From the NCBI GenBank assembly GCA_938015875.1, contig CALLXE010000002.1, positions 37,315 to 101,314 of the forward strand: a DNA stretch of 64,000 nucleotides. The letters run 5' to 3'. The notes under the pieces were generated by a model. That model saw only the letters and a list, made by a program, of their open reading frames with translations. It was not told the DNA's origin and searched no databases. The position numbers and the translations under genes are program-made. The DNA comes from an uncultured Robiginitomaculum sp. Its GTDB lineage: Bacteria; Pseudomonadota; Alphaproteobacteria; Caulobacterales; Maricaulaceae. The stretch's first letter is position 1; every line of letters begins with the position of its first letter. Shown piece after piece: positions 63,432 to 64,000 of the stretch.

Positions 63432-63633
63432 TTTTTTTGCTTTAAAAGCAAGGGGTTGTCGGAAAGCCGAACAAAGGAAAAAGAACGGGTCAGGAACCGT
63501 TTGCACCCCGTTTGCATTTTTACGGCGGGAATCATTGATCTTCCCCTATTTTTGTGAGGTCGCGCCCGTCAATTTCTGAGTAAATGGCAATCTTTAAATC
63601 CAAAAATGCAATTCGCACTTTCAGCACTGCGTA

Positions 63634-63765
63634 CTACAGGCAGTCCGTTTCTCCAAGCGCATTCATAGCATTAAGCCGCGACTGTGCGTTGATCCAATCG
63701 GATAACGCCAATCTATAAGAAGTATCAATAAATCGTCTGATTGTTTTACGTATTATACCGGTCAT
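63634..63765 (-). CDS. Small unrecognised protein, 43 aa
   Basis: ORF MTGIIRKTIRRFIDTSYRLA onward, basic at the start and ending GETDCL. Its ATG overlaps the stop of the upstream 70-aa ORF (TAATG), which suggests coupled translation of two small genes. No family recognised. Located in the ~570 bp after tRNA-Pro, where integrated elements are common, but no integrase is in view. The ORF could be chance. Confidence 0.3.
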   Translation of the reverse strand: MTGIIRKTIRRFIDTSYRLALSDWINAQSRLNAMNALGETDCL

Positions 63766-63977
63766 TATTCCGCCTCTCCGCATCCACGGCCGATCTCGCC
63801 CATATTATCCCCAACAAGGTCTTTCCGAATTACGGTGGCAGTTACCGAAACTCCGGACCGTCCATTGCAATATTTTGACGCGCGCCCCATTCCGGCATAG
63901 CCTTGCGTTATGTCCGCCGCGCTCGCCTCTAATCTCAACACCGTCGTCCCGCTCGTGGCCAATGACAACTTCACCAC
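63765..63977 (-). CDS. Small unrecognised protein, 70 aa
   Basis: GTG-started ORF encoding KLSLATSGTTVLRLEASAAD and later VTATVIRKDLVGDNMGEIGRG. A stop codon upstream closes the frame, so it is not the end of a longer gene. No family recognised; mixed Gly/Ser composition. It overlaps the next small ORF by TAATG. May be a phage-type accessory gene or spurious. Confidence 0.3.
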   Translation of the reverse strand: MVKLSLATSGTTVLRLEASAADITQGYAGMGRASKYCNGRSGVSVTATVIRKDLVGDNMGEIGRGCGEAE

Positions 63978-64000
63978 CCAAAGCCGCAGCTTTGATTACG

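Noticed and set aside
63272..63535. An 87-aa minus-strand ORF running through the tRNA-Pro gene
   Set aside because: It is the antisense of the tRNA (the [16 protein letters not shown] peptide is a known artefact of tRNA genes) and has no support as a protein.

Overview
The window reads as chromosomal DNA of a marine, stalked/appendaged-type alphaproteobacterium (Caulobacterales/Maricaulales-like, e.g. Hyphomonadaceae). The evidence is a GcrA cell-cycle regulator, a Caulobacter-style cpa/tad pilus locus with CtrA-type TTAA-N7-TTAA boxes, the alphaproteobacterial families DUF4175 and DUF1244, and abundant TonB-receptor/sulfatase genes. Taxonomy is inferred from gene content only.

Layout. 1-7.9 kb: tad/Flp pilus locus (cpaE partial, cpaD, cpaC, cpaB, cpaA and a 55-aa Flp pilin on the minus strand; a stand-alone secretin-N-domain protein and two TadE-like pseudopilins on the plus strand). 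7.9-18.7 kb: housekeeping and mixed genes (tyrosine phosphatase, nrdB with a paired NrdR-like operator, a large MscS-type channel, acyltransferase, SDR, a frameshifted DUF4272 gene, L-serine dehydratase, gcrA with a DnaA-box-like site upstream). 19-27.4 kb: a tripartite RND efflux operon ending in an M13 lipoprotein peptidase. 27.4-37 kb: CelD-type acetyltransferase, a short CDF metal transporter, DUF4175 protein, exported amidohydrolase, PQQ alcohol dehydrogenase with cytochrome c tail, and a vanadium-haloperoxidase-type protein. 37-62.3 kb: a sulfated-polysaccharide utilisation region. 62.3-64 kb: an IS3-family transposase remnant, a DUF192 gene, tRNA-Pro(UGG) and unrecognised small ORFs.

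How the 37-62 kb region appears to work. A formylglycine-generating enzyme with both catalytic cysteines (predicted lipoprotein, beside a DUF2946 and a Met/His-rich barrel protein, possibly copper-related) would activate four Cys-type S1 sulfatases, three of them clear lipoproteins. A TonB-dependent receptor imports oligosaccharides; a Tat-exported GH10 xylanase-type enzyme and a GH3 lipoprotein cleave them; a FucP-type MFS carries the sugar; a LacI-type regulator sits in the middle. The same 14-bp palindrome, TGACA-N4-TGTCA, lies before the GH10, GH3/sulfatase (divergent), TonB receptor, sulfatase, DUF1800/DUF1501 and RTX genes, and in several cases falls on a predicted -35/-10 promoter. This defines a candidate regulon that pulls the uncharacterised DUF1800/DUF1501 pair and an RTX protein into sulfated glycan use. 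The combination of GH10, GH3 and sulfatases suggests a xylose-containing sulfated algal polysaccharide, but the substrate is an inference.
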